64,000 nucleotides of DNA from the NCBI GenBank assembly GCA_947652605.1, contig OX393581.1:52227924-52291923 (forward strand). The letters are read 5' to 3'. The translations under genes were made by a program, and so were the position numbers. Origin of the DNA: Elmis aenea (taxonomy: Eukaryota > Arthropoda > Insecta > Coleoptera > Elmidae). A model generated the notes under the pieces. It did not search any database, had not been told where the DNA came from, and saw only the letters and a list, made by a program, of their open reading frames with translations. Shown here one piece after another: positions 11,306 to 21,133 of this stretch (position 1 is the first letter of the stretch; every line of letters starts with the position of its first letter).

Positions 11306-12110
11306 TATTTAACGCAAACCTTTAATCACGAAGACAAAAATTCTGTATGTTTCGTTACCACATTCACGATAATGCTACCTTTAATTAACGATCAAATAAG
11401 ATAGTGTTTACGAAAAAAATTAATATTTTGCTGCGCTTAATCTGCACATAAATCATATTTATGATGGAAGTCGTTCCAAAATTGTAATAAATCTAGTAAA
11501 CGTCTGTACGTACAATGAACGAAAGCCATTTGCGTTTAACCTTAATCGCTCTGCTTTTACACACAAGGTAATGCAAGCAAGATAAATGGATATAATGCTT
11601 ATAGCTCGCGTAACTTTTTTTTTCTTTTGAAAAAACCTGCAAGATTTTATTAGTCGTGGCATAAATTTGTTAATTCATCGCGTACATTCATTAATTTTGT
11701 TACCTAAACTTCTGTTTCCTGTTAAAATTTGTTTAGTGATGTGCATTAGGTGAATACGTCAACCTAGAATGGCGGTATTCAAACTGTTTTACTGAGCCCT
11801 CGACTTGCAGGGCATCCGCGATATCTCATTAAAAATAATACAACAAAATACGTACTTGTGTACGTAATTGCAACATTCATACATCAAATAATATGTATAA
11901 GTAAAAAATAAATCACGCTATCATATTAAAAAGGAAGTGCGTTGTTAAAATTTGAGTACCTACGATTTACTGTGGAATATTTCAGAAGATATGTGCTTTT
12001 ATTGAAGCGAATACTGTGTGCTTTAAAAGAAATAATTTTTGCATTAAAATAGTAAATAAAAATATATATTTAAAGTAAATAATATTTTTAAAAAGAAATT
12101 CAAAAATTAT
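11306..12110. other. Noncoding stretch
   Basis: No gene recognised. A short CpG-richer patch at 11755-11825 (CCCTCGACTTGCAGGGC) looks like an old mobile-element end but has no partner that I can find. Confidence 0.5.
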
Positions 12111-12113
12111 AAC

Positions 12114-12330
12114 TATACAGGGTGGTCCACTTTTTAGTAGCAGGACTTGAACAGTCGATAGAAAAACTTATTTTAAAGCGAATATTCCATATCATATGGA
12201 AGATCCTTGTTCCTCTTCATTTAATTTAAGTTTATAATTTTGTTGCTTATGAAACAATTAATTACCATGTAATGAAAAACTTTATAAAAATGCATTTTTT
12301 TACCAAACAAATGTTGAATTTGTGCCAAAA
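12114..12330. mobile_element. MITE end with TATACAGGGTGG terminus
   Basis: TATACAGGGTGGTCCACTTT begins here. TATACAGGGTG ends recur in this window at 22475, 45345 and 51544, and as CACCCTGTATA at 25573. The other end of this copy is not visible, so it is a single-ended fragment. The right limit is arbitrary. Confidence 0.35.
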
Positions 12331-13078
12331 CTTGTGGGACATATGTTATACGGAAATTTTATAAGCTCATTTCTACTGCAACACTTCTGTATGGCAGTGA
12401 AACAAATTGGAAAACAGTATAGGGATAAGGGCTATCACATTAAAACTTATTCATGTTAATATTATCTCTTTATCTAATTCACTTTTAAAGAAATGCTCAA
12501 CGCCATTAACCAATATTGCAAGTAATTTTAAAATCTAGATTAAACCACCGAAAAGTTATTTCGTTGTATACTTCCAAGCTCTCAAATTAATAAACGACGC
12601 CAATAAGATTAGTACACAATTTATATATTTGAAGCAATAGGCCTCAGGAGTCAACTAAATAAACAGCAAGTATAACACCTCAGACGCCTAATTACTATCG
12701 ATTAATTGAGAAGCTAAGCCCGGCGATAATAAATTAGCAATTTCATGCCCAATAGATAAGGACAATTTGACGTTAATGTACGCAGAAGTGTGAAGGAGGA
12801 TTCAAATGAACTCGAGGAGACGAGACGTTTGGACGTTTTAGCGTTCACGGTGAATTTAGTTCAAATGGCCCAAGAGACGTCTTGATTTAGACGGCGCAAA
12901 TACGCGAAGAATTTGTATTCTGTCTTAAATACCGTGCGACAATTATTTAACTTAAGTAAATCTTTGCCTTGAGTTTGGTCTGACTTTCAAGTCGTTAAAC
13001 GTTTATCCATGGTTTAATTTAAACTTAATATTTGTATATTAATATAAAATAAACTACGACCTATCATTTACTACTACT
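12331..13078. other. Noncoding stretch
   Basis: AT-rich, with a CpG-richer patch at 12790-12930 (GAGACGAGACGTTTGGACG). I recognise no coding exon there in any frame. Confidence 0.5.
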
Positions 13079-13640
13079 GTTAAACTGGTATGGTGCACAG
13101 GGCACACTAATATACCAGGGAACGAGAAGGCAAATCGCCTAGCCAAAATTGGCAGCGAGACATTATTCTTCGGGGCAGAATCCGCAGTTGGCATATCCAA
13201 TGGAACAGCCAAGCGGTCTCTTAATGACATTAATACAGGGGCATGATGCTCATTGAAAAAAAGTTGCAGAACAAGCCCATTCCAAGGCTATCTTGTCAAT
13301 GGTCTCCAAAGAAAAGACAGAAGAAATGCTCAAGATGAGCAGAGTAGAAATCAGAACAGCCACAGGACACTGTGGGCTAAACAAACACTTCTACATAATA
13401 GGGTTCTTAGAGACCGATATATGCAAAGGATGTGGTGAAGAAGAAAAAACTCCTCTTCACATAATATGCCAGTGTGAAGGATTCACACACACACACACAT
13501 CGGCGTAGACTTCTGGGGATGGAAATAGCCAACCAAGAAGAGTTAAGAAAAACACCCTTAAAGAAAATCCTGAAGTTTTTCAAAAACATGGGATTTCTTT
13601 AAGGAGCTATCACCAGAGGGTACAATAGACCAGTGGGTCT
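13079..13640 (+). mobile_element. Non-LTR element 3' part: RNase H domain and C-terminal tail (broken)
   Basis: The frame starting near 13083 reads VKLVWCTGHTNIPGNEKANR, the end of an RNase H domain of the type carried by some non-LTR elements. It has the GHxxxxGNExAD motif, but the D is now N (EKAN). The frame stops after INTGA. A +1 frame resumes as the C-terminal tail (SMVSKEKTEEMLKM, then CKGCGEEEKTPLHIICQCEG, a CCHC-like knuckle), and ends near 13620. A CA microsatellite (13486-13501) has expanded inside the tail. A second copy of the same family is at 61266. Confidence 0.85.
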
Positions 13641-13646
13641 AGGAAC

Positions 13647-14184
13647 ATTCTTCGCCCACAATTCTTTGCTCACAATTCTTCGCCCATAATTCTTCGCCCA
13701 CAATTCTTCGTCGCATACAAGCACATCACAAATTTTATTTGTAAATGTGATTGTTTTTATTGATAACGTAGTTTTTACAGATTATTTTACATTAGCCTTA
13801 AGTTGTTTCTTATATATTAATACTTCTTCTTTTAATATTATGTTTAAAAATTGTTACATAAATAGCTTATGTTGTGATTTTTAATCTTGTTTATGTTATT
13901 ATAGTATGAATAAAAATTAAATTAACCTAACCTGTCCTGGCCAAACCTAACCAAATGTAAAATAATCTGTAAAAATTACATTATAAATAAAAACAATCAC
14001 ATTTACAAAGTTTGTGATGTACCTGTATGCGGCGAAAAATTGTAGCGGCGAAGAATTGTGGCAGAGAAGAATTGTGGGCGAAGAATTGTGGGCAAAGAAT
14101 TGTGGGCGAAGAATTGTGAACGAAGAATTGTGGGCGAAGAATTGTGGGCGAAGAATTGTGGGCGAAGAATTGTGGGCGAAGAAT
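13647..14184. repeat. Foldback element with 15-bp tandem repeats at both ends
   Basis: The left end holds about 4-5 units of ATTCTTCGCCCACAA. The right end holds about 9-10 units of the reverse complement (GGGCGAAGAATTGTG, 14044-14184). Inside these the arms continue as inverted repeats (ACATCACAAATTTTATTTG against its complement near 14000) to about 13800 and 13945, around an AT-rich spacer. It lies between the end of the RNase H-bearing LINE fragment and what may be that LINE's 3' sequence (14191 onwards). GAAC occurs at both junctions (13643-13646 and after 14189) and could be a short target duplication. Tandem repeats inside inverted ends resemble foldback (FB-type) elements. Confidence 0.9.
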
Positions 14185-14962
14185 ATTCCGAACACGTAGA
14201 CCAACCCGGCGGAAATAATAATACTAACTACCATTTACTAAGATCCTTACTCTAGAAAGTTGGTAAATTCCTACTTCTTTGAACACAAGCTAAGCCCGCA
14301 AACAAAATGTAGTCATAACAGACTCTATTAAAAGTTGCAAGAAACTAATTACAATAAATTAAAAACACAAAGGAAATTGCATAGTCGTATTTCGTTTGTT
14401 ACATACTTTAATGGGTTAATATTAATTCCTGATCATGGAGTTAAAGTCATGGTAAATTAATATTAAAAGATTAAAGTTGCATGCGAAGCCATTAAACAAT
14501 GTTTAATAACAATTCTAAGGTAGTAAATGCTACATTTTAATCTTTAACAGACGTGTTCGTTTTAATTTATTTGGCATTAAAAATAAACCGATATAAAATT
14601 ACGATGGTTATTCGTGTATTCAGGTTAATAATGTTTTCATTGGAAGTTTATCTTTCATCACGTTATTCTTGTTGTTTATATTCATATTACATCCTATAGT
14701 GTTAAATAAATTGATACCAAAAGGTATAAGGGATCTGATTAAAAAAAAAAGACGTGTTCAGTACGTTACAATGTAGTCTAATAATTTCTCTAATCATCAA
14801 AAACACATTTCGAATAAGCTCGAAATGCTACACATTTTCTTCCTTTTCGTGTTCCACAAAATTGAGGAATTATTACGGATTACCTTGCAGAACGTTTGTG
14901 GAATTATTCAACAATACTACGCGCTTAAAATATTGGTTTAATTAAACTTTGAAAGCACTTAC
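14185..14962. other. Possible LINE 3' sequence, then noncoding
   Basis: 14190-14250 (GTAGACCAACCCGGCGG ... AACTACCATTTA) may be the displaced 3' untranslated end of the LINE at 13079, beyond the inserted foldback element. After that no gene is recognised up to the KCNQ exon. The frame at 14754-14945 has no resemblance to a known family. Confidence 0.4.
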
Positions 14963-15158
14963 ACGACCATATGATAGACGAAGCATTTCCAGTTATCGGG
15001 ACGTTCCAGGAAATTGTAGACTTGTCCTTGAAATGTGGCTCGTCCTGCCATCCTGCGATGCTCCTTCACGGCGTACCGAGTGGCGGCGCCCCATTTAGGT
15101 GGACTTTCCAGTAGTAAAGAGGCTGCGTTTAGGGCTTGTGTGCTGTGAGATTCCGGTA
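14963..15158 (-). CDS. KCNQ: KCNQ-type potassium channel, coding exon 3 (N-terminal cytoplasmic region into S1)
   Basis: KCNQ (Kv7) subunits form tetrameric voltage-gated potassium channels in the plasma membrane. This minus-strand exon is bounded by a strong acceptor (TTTTTTTTGTGTCTCAG before 15158) and a consensus donor (GTAAGT at 14962-14957). It has 2 bases, 64 whole codons, then 2 bases. The 3' half reads [14 protein letters not shown] then [11 protein letters not shown]. This closely matches the conserved KCNQ segment before S1, and is nearest to KCNQ1-type sequences ([19 protein letters not shown], from memory of the family). Upstream comes [18 protein letters not shown]. Its entry phase (one base owed) fits the exit phase of exon 17471-17581, and the next exon must begin with the last base of a valine codon. 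The remaining S1-S6, pore and C-terminal exons are not found in 1-14962. Confidence 0.88.
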
Positions 15159-15390
15159 CTGAGACACAAAAAAAAGTACACGTTAGAAGCTTTGACAACA
15201 ATTATTCAAGGATCAGGCTTAATTTATTAATAATACAATAAAAACCGGTAGAAAACGATAATGAAAATTTGCACCTTTGTAATTATTTCTTTACTAGTCA
15301 TTCGAGGTTTAATTTTCGCAGTAAAGTTAATTAGAACCTAGTTTTTAATTTCTTAAAATAATAAATATGCTACTACCTATAGAAAAAAGA

Positions 15391-16146
15391 CTTACAGCAT
15401 AATTTAGGAGAGAGATTAGAAAGATATAATATGAACACCAATATAAAAAAGACAAAAACTATGGTTATAACGAAGAATCATGTAACGGTTTCAATTATGC
15501 CAGACCAAGAAAAGCAAGTTTCAAATTTTAAATATTTAGGAACGATAATTGCTGGCAACGGTGAATTGAAAGAAGTTCTGAATAACAGAATAGCTGCAGC
15601 GTAGAAATTTTATCACGCCAATAACGAAAGCTTGATAAGAAAGGAGATCTCAAAAGAAACGAAGAAGCGAGTAGGTATTTTATGCAATGTACGTACCAAT
15701 TTTTACATTTCAAAAACTTGGACACTAACAAGAAGCAAAAACTGAGGATACAGACAGAGGAGAAGAGATTTTTGAGAAGAGTAGAAGGATGTAGGCTAAC
15801 AGAAAGATAACGATAAAATCAAAAAAGCCTAGGAGAGAAAGACATAAAGAAAAATATGGTGACATACCAATTGAGATTTTTGGGACTTCTATATGGGCAT
15901 ACCAGAGAGTAGGTATGCAAAAAGTGGGATGGAAATAAAGACTAAGATAAAATTAAGTAGAGAAAGACCAAGTACAAAATAGGAGAACGAAGTAAGGAAG
16001 GGAGTAGGAAAAAAATAGTCGACTGGAGAGAAGAGTCACAATTAGCCAACGATAGCAAAAGGTGAGAAACATAACCAAGAACTTAGACAACATACCCCGG
16101 CAACGAAAGGTATAAGAGGCTACGATTAAGCAGTTTTAGAAGAAGA
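15391..16146 (+). mobile_element. Non-LTR retrotransposon C-terminal part and 3' tail (broken), in a KCNQ intron
   Basis: Read across many stops and frameshifts, the plus strand gives MNTNIKKTKTMVITKNH, then VSNFKYLGTIIAGNGELKE (the FKYLGxxI block after the polymerase palm), then TWTLTR and a C-terminal part. It ends with a 3' tail CCCCGGCAACGAAAGGTATA and a GAAGAAG run. The same tail occurs alone at 48590. It has no endonuclease or catalytic palm. It is antisense to the KCNQ transcript. Confidence 0.8.
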
Positions 16147-16282
16147 AAATAATGAAAGTAGTTTAAAAATACAGTTAATTATACAGAATTTGAACGCGAA
16201 AGAAGTGCTGTTCAGAATAAAAATGTCTTCCTACAGCTGTTACCGAAAGAGCAGCGCTTCTGTTAAGAAGATAATTGAGGAT

Positions 16283-16337
16283 GACAATAAAGCCACTTAT
16301 GAGGAAATATATTTACAGCTTAGGATTGGATTCTCAA
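16283..16337. repeat. 55-bp block shared with 17865-17919, left of palindrome copy 2
   Basis: GACAATAAAGCCACTTATGA then GGAAATATATTTACAGCTTA; the same block stands left of copy 3 with a few substitutions. In the plus frame both copies read open (for example ATYEEIYLQLRIG and ATHEEIYLQLRIG), so it may be a piece of an unrecognised coding sequence. It is absent from copies 1 and 4 and from the right side of any copy. Confidence 0.7.
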
Positions 16338-16992
16338 CAGGGAAGGTCACGATATGCTTTCGCTAGAAACTGATTAAAGCTGTGTTTATTGCATCAAGAA
16401 CATCAAAACTGTTTTGCAGAGTACGTCCCACTGGCCATTTCCCTCAGAGAAATAGGGGAAATACTGAAAAGTTGAATAATAAAGGTAATTTTTGCGATCG
16501 CGTTGGCCATGAAACCGTCAGAGATAAAATCGAAATTTTTCTTTTTACCAATGCGCGTATCATTTGCAAGTAAAAACGTCAGAAACGAAACCCCTGCAAA
16601 AGCGCTATGATTTGAGAAGTTGTGGTGTATCCGTTATAACTAAGTCTATGCGACTTGCTTATGCGTTTAACATAGGAGAAACCGTTTTTACAACGTTCTC
16701 GTTTTTCGCGTTTTTCTCCCGAACCGTTTAAGATTTTTTCAAAAACTTTGCACCATTTTACTTGCAAAGGATGCGCGTATTAGTAAATAGAAAAATTTCG
16801 ATTTTGTCTCTGACAGTTTCATACCCAACGCGATCGCAAAAATTACCTTTATTATTCAAGTTTTCAGTGTTTTCCCTATTTTTCCGAAGGAAATGGCCAG
16901 TTGCACGTATAACTCTGCAAAACATTCAGTTTTGACGTTCTTGATGCAATAAACACAGCCTTAATTAAATTCTAGCGACAACATATCGTGAC
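16338..16992. repeat. Palindromic family A, copy 2 (KCNQ intron 2)
   Basis: Left end CAGGGAAGGTCACGATATG, then CGCTAGAAACTG, GCATCAAGAACATCAAAACT and GGCCATTTCC. The right arm is the reverse complement and ends CGACAACATATCGTGACA. The left arm has lost about 50 bp (between GCAAGTAAAA and ACGTCAGAAACG). The loop is in the same orientation as copies 1 and 4. The right flank shows no target duplication. As pre-mRNA it would fold into a hairpin with arms of some 250-300 nt. Confidence 0.9.
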
Positions 16993-17470
16993 ACTCTCTT
17001 GTCAGCTGTTAAAACAATCCTTCACGATCACTTGAATTCGAAAAACAAAAATTTTCAGTTGTTTTGTATCGCACCAGTTCTTTGGGTTCAATTAGCAGAA
17101 CGTGTAAAAATTTACTATAAAACTTTGATAGTTCTCCATAATGATCGTCTACGACTCCGGAAATTTACGGAAAGAATATTGAAAGTTTTAAAGGGGGGGG
17201 GGTAAGAATGGTAAGGTGTATTATTGCTGAAAGGAATTACTTTAAACATATTCAAAACAAAATCGTCTAAAATGTTCAGAAAAGTTTTTTATTCCAAATA
17301 AAATCAACTTGACCCTAGTACTAAAATTTATGAAAGCAATGAATGAAGATTGTGAGAAGTCGATTTCTAAAATGAGTTTACTGAACACTAACGGTCAGCT
17401 AGCCAACATATCAGAAATATAAACAGGAATCAAAATGTACATCTCGAGTAATTAAAATCGACCGGCGCAC

Positions 17471-17581
17471 CTGATTCCAGCGGCGTCTCTAATAGCTGTT
17501 GAGTGCTGCTACGATTTGACTTGGGGAATGGATGGAGAGTGTTAGTGTCGACGATCGTCACTGACAGTTGGGAGCGCCCAC
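17471..17581 (-). CDS. KCNQ: KCNQ-type potassium channel, coding exon 2 (cytoplasmic N-terminus)
   Basis: Minus-strand exon of 111 bases: 2 bases, 36 codons, 1 base. The acceptor is TAAGTATATTTCCAG before 17581 and the donor is CAG|GTGCGC at 17470. It reads GRSQLSVTIVDTNTLHPFPK then SNRSSTQQLLETPLES, a serine/threonine-rich segment. This fits the poorly conserved cytoplasmic N-terminus of KCNQ channels, but it has no conserved motif of its own. The link to the gene rests on splice sites, open frame and matching phases on both sides (exon 1 leaves 1 base, this exon leaves 1 base, exon 3 starts with 2). Its introns each hold a large palindrome of family A. Confidence 0.7.
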
Positions 17582-19277
17582 CTGGAAATATACTTAAAAT
17601 TATAGAACATGGAGCTTGCACGTTAATTCGCGTGATCACAAATTAGACGTTTGACATTTTAACTTATTAAAAGTTTCTAATAACTTCTTTTATGGGCTCA
17701 ATTACTGATGCACGTTTAGTACAAGGACATCCGGGGCCGGCTTGAGGATATTTTTTAAAAATAGTCAGGACTTCCTCGCCTTTTTTTGCAAATACCGAGA
17801 GGCCCTAAAGGCCATGCACATTTTTATGACATCGGAATTTCAAAAAGCAATTAATTATCATTCTGACAATAGAGCCACTCATGAGGAAATATATTTACAG
17901 CTTAGGATAGGATCCTCACCAGGGAAGGTCACGATGTGTTGTCGCTAGAAACTGATCAAGGCTGTGTTTATTACATCAAGAACATCAAAACTAAATGTTT
18001 TGCAGAGTTATACGTGCCACTGGCCATTTCCTTCGGAAAAATAGGGCGAAAACTGAAGAGTTAAATAATAAAGGTAAGTTTTGAGATCGCGTTGGGTATA
18101 AATCCGTCAGAGACAAAATCGAAATTCTTCGATTTACCAATGCGTGCATCCTTTGCAAGTAAAATGGCGCAAAGTTTTTGAAAAAATCTTAAACGGTTCC
18201 GGAGAAAAACGCGAAAAGCGAGACCCTTGTCAAAACGGTTTTCCCTATCTTAAACGCCTTTGCAATAAGCATTGATTTAATTAGTTATACAACTTCTCAA
18301 ATCATATCGCTTTTGCAGGGGTCGTTTTTGACGTTTTTCTCCGGAACAGTTAAAGATTTCTTCAAAAACTTTGCACCATTTTACTTGCAAAGGATGTCCG
18401 AATCGGTAAACAGAAGAATTTCGATTTTATCTCTGACGGTTTCATGGCTAATGCGATCGCAAAAATTACTATTATTATTCAACTTTTTAGGTTTTCCCCT
18501 GTTTTTTTCGAAGTTAATGGCCAGTGGCACGTATAACTTTGCAAAACATTTAGTTTTGATGTTCTTGATGCACTAAACACAGCCTTGATCAGATTCTAGC
18601 GACAACATATCGTGACCTTCCCTGGTCTGTGAAAACCAACGATGTTATGTGAAAGTTTTGTGGGCCTTAAAGCAATTCTTTGAAAAGTTGGGGCTTTGTA
18701 TTAGAAACCAGGGGGAGATTTTAAAAGTACATAATGCTATTCACCCAATTTGTGATCAATCAATTTCGGAATAATTAGAGCAAAAATCTATAGTTAAAAT
18801 AATAAAAATATATACATCAATTGTTTTCTATTTTGTTAGAGATCTTCCAAAAGGGACCCTTAAATAAATATTTGTCAAGAGACCCTGAATGGGGCTAAGG
18901 CAACCCTGAATTTAAAACTAAAATTGAACAGAATTACATTAGGTGACAAGAAATATTTCTTACATAAATATAACACTAATACTGTTAATCACATTAGCTT
19001 AGAAACTCTGTATCTTTAACTGAATTAACGTAAAGTACAATAGGAATAGAACATTCCTTTCTGTTTTATATATCGCAAGTCAGTAGAAACCAAATGCAAC
19101 TAATTACTCCACAAAAAGAATCTATCTTCAATATAATTTGACCACACTCCTCTCAAAGATAAGTGACAGTTGTTCAGTGTTGTACGTAACGCTATATTAT
19201 GGCGAATATTAGAAGTGTAGCAACAATAAACACGATTTTTATCAACTATCTTAAGTATTATTGATTTTCTGACGTAC
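17582..19277 (-). other. KCNQ intron between coding exons 1 and 2
   Basis: About 1.7 kb, GT donor at 19277-19276 and AG acceptor at 17583-17582 (minus strand). It contains palindromic family A copy 3 (17919-18626) with its shared 55-bp flank at 17865-17919. The open frames here (17742-17948, 18313-18576) are read-through of that repeat. Confidence 0.7.
17919..18626. repeat. Palindromic family A, copy 3, loop inverted (KCNQ intron 1)
   Basis: The most complete copy, about 708 bp. The left end is ACCAGGGAAGGTCACGATG. The right-end reverse complement is ACCAGGGAAGGTCACGATATG. Both arms carry the blocks GCATCAAGAACATCAAAACT, TTTTGCAGAGTTATACGTG (left) and GCACGTATAACTTTGCAAAA (right), and the GCGATCGC-like centre block. 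The loop (about 18230-18310) reads as the reverse complement of the loop in copies 1, 2 and 4 (here AAACGCCTTTGCAATAAG ... CAAATCATATCGCTTTTGC). The left flank nevertheless matches copy 2 in the same orientation. Confidence 0.92.
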
Positions 19278-19397
19278 CTGACGCATTAAGCAGGGTCTGC
19301 TGTTCATCCAAAGCTATGCCAAGAGACTCCGGAAAAGGAGCTTTAAGATGAGGCATGGCACCTGGCAGCTTCTAAGCCCTTGTGGGAATTACTTCAG
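19278..19397 (-). CDS. KCNQ: KCNQ-type potassium channel, first coding exon with 5' leader
   Basis: Minus-strand exon with acceptor TTGTATTTTTGTTGTAG before 19397 and donor GCGTCAG|GTACGT at 19277. All three frames are closed at the 5' side. An ATG at 19356 (context CAGGTGCCATGCC) opens a frame of 26 codons plus one base, MPHLKAPFPESLGIALDEQQ then TLLNAS. That one base joins the first two of exon 17471-17581 to give glycine. Bases 19357-19397 would be untranslated leader, so at least one upstream noncoding exon is expected at higher coordinates. The three exons together encode the first 128 residues. The start is inferred from the upstream stops, and alternative N-termini (common in KCNQ genes) are possible. 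Confidence 0.65.
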
Positions 19398-20925
19398 CTA
19401 CAACAAAAATACAAATTGATACGATTTTTTGTTAATTCTCCGTAGGGAGACATTGGTAAATCACAATAAATACATTTTTTAATATTAGTTTTGGCTCATC
19501 TCTAAAATCTTAGTCCAGTTCAGACCAGCAAAGGTTGACATTGTGCATTAAATTCCTTTTGCACCAGTAAAAACGCTGTTGTAAATTTGAAAAATGTTAC
19601 TTAATATGCTTTAAAAAAACTGACCGAATTTACAACTTTCTATAAAATTTTAATATAGCTTGCTAAACTCTCAAAAGATGTTTTTAGGAAGTCAAAATTA
19701 GGCAACACCGTATTATCTTGAGAAGAGAGAATTAAAAGTAAATTCTGAAGTTCGTCACAAGCTTTTTAAATCGCATTATAATGATTTTTTATAATTTAAT
19801 ACAATAATGGTGTCTCGATGGCTAAATTTATTTTAGACATTTTTTTTATATTTCAAAATTTGTATGTAAAAAACTAAATTAAAATTATTTAACAGTTTAT
19901 ACACATTGTGTTTCAATTATTAGATTAAAAAAAAGAAAGTTCAGAAGCATTTCCTATTACGAAAATATAATTTTGTGTATAATTTAATAAGTAAAAAGTA
20001 TAAAAGCTGTATTCAACAATATTTTACCCATATGCTGCTTGTTAAACCAAAAATTATATTTATATATAATATTATTGTAAAATAATGTTGGTGTAAGTTA
20101 TTTCAGAGCAAAAATCTTTGCAGTGACTAGAAATAGACAAACGAAATTCACTGCTTAGTTTCAGCAACACCACACCTTTCCCATTAAGGCTTGTTCATCA
20201 CATTATAACATCAAATCCTAGCCTGTGACAGATAATTTGATTATGCTTCTGGCCTATACACTATGCAGTGTCAGATATTCACATTCTAAATTTAACGAAA
20301 CGAAATTAATGTAATACAACATACAAATAACATGCAAATTATTTATTAAAACTAATTATCGCTTCACATTATATCGCACGCAATGCAGAGATTACATCAT
20401 AACTGTAATATCAGAGTTAATTTGTAATTTTCGTGATCAATTGTCGATTTGCATTGCAAAAAGGTCTTGCGTAAATTTGGACTAGTAGTAAAAGCGCTGA
20501 TGTAATTAACAGAGTGCATGTTTCACATGAACAACATAGGAATCTCGGACACTGATAGAAATACTCATTAATAATGCAATAAAACTTTAATAATTATTGT
20601 GTTCCTTGTAAAATTCATCAACTAGTAGCATAACAACAGTTGGCTATATTATAATAATAAGATTGGTATTTAATTAGAGGTTGGCTAATTATTTTACAAT
20701 TGCATACACATATTAATATATAACATTAAAACTTTTCTTTACAAAATAACTGAGCGTATGTGTAAACTTTACAATATTAGTTTTATTTTAAACCTCGCTT
20801 GAAAGATCGTTACTAACTTTATATTATTTATAAAACAGAGAACTTTGAGTATTATTTCGTTTCCTGAATTGCAATTTCAAGTCTTTACAGTTTTCAGTTT
20901 AATAATTGTAAATCTCAGAATTTTG
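19398..20925. other. AT-rich noncoding stretch upstream of KCNQ exon 1
   Basis: No exon or element recognised. It is very AT-rich with many homopolymer runs. If the KCNQ model is right this is intron or leader region. Confidence 0.55.
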
Positions 20926-21133
20926 GGTTTCTTAAGTATTGCGAAAAAATCGGGAGATGATTTCTTATCAAAAATTAAAGGGAGTCTTTCATATAAATTT
21001 GGGAAATAAAATAAAAACCTAATTTTACCGCTCCCCTTGAAAGGGGTGTAATTCCGAAAGGAGAAATCAAAGAAAAAACTTTATATGAAAGACCTTCCGA
21101 TTTTTTTTGCAATACTTAAGAAACACCCGTATA
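20926..21133. repeat. Palindromic family B, short copy (about 208 bp)
   Basis: The left arm is GGGTTTCTTAAGTATTGCG then AAAAAATCGGGAG. The right-end reverse complement is ACGGGTGTTTCTTAAG then TATTGC. The interior holds CCGCTCCCCTTGAAAGGGG and CCGAAAGGAG, blocks shared with the 1-kb copy at 24579. It looks like an internally deleted version of that copy. Confidence 0.85.

Larger units (their letters stand above)
15159..17470 (-). other. KCNQ intron between coding exons 2 and 3
   Basis: About 2.3 kb, GT donor at 17470-17469 and AG acceptor at 15160-15159 (minus strand). It contains a plus-strand LINE remnant (15391-16146) and palindromic family A copy 2 (16338-16992). At 17192-17201 there is a run of ten G. 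Confidence 0.75.

Noticed and set aside
14014..14255. Repetitive open frames rich in Cys-Gly-Arg and in Ala-Lys-Asn-Cys
   Set aside because: They are translation of the 15-bp tandem repeats (five codons per unit) in the foldback element.
17720..17750. GGGGCCGGCTTGAGGAT as a hAT terminus (CAGGGCCGGC type)
   Set aside because: The leading CAG is changed and no partner end or target duplication was found.
17742..17948. 68-codon plus-strand frame as a gene
   Set aside because: Its second half is the 55-bp flank shared with copy 2 and the palindrome end. I keep the shared block as a finding but not a gene.
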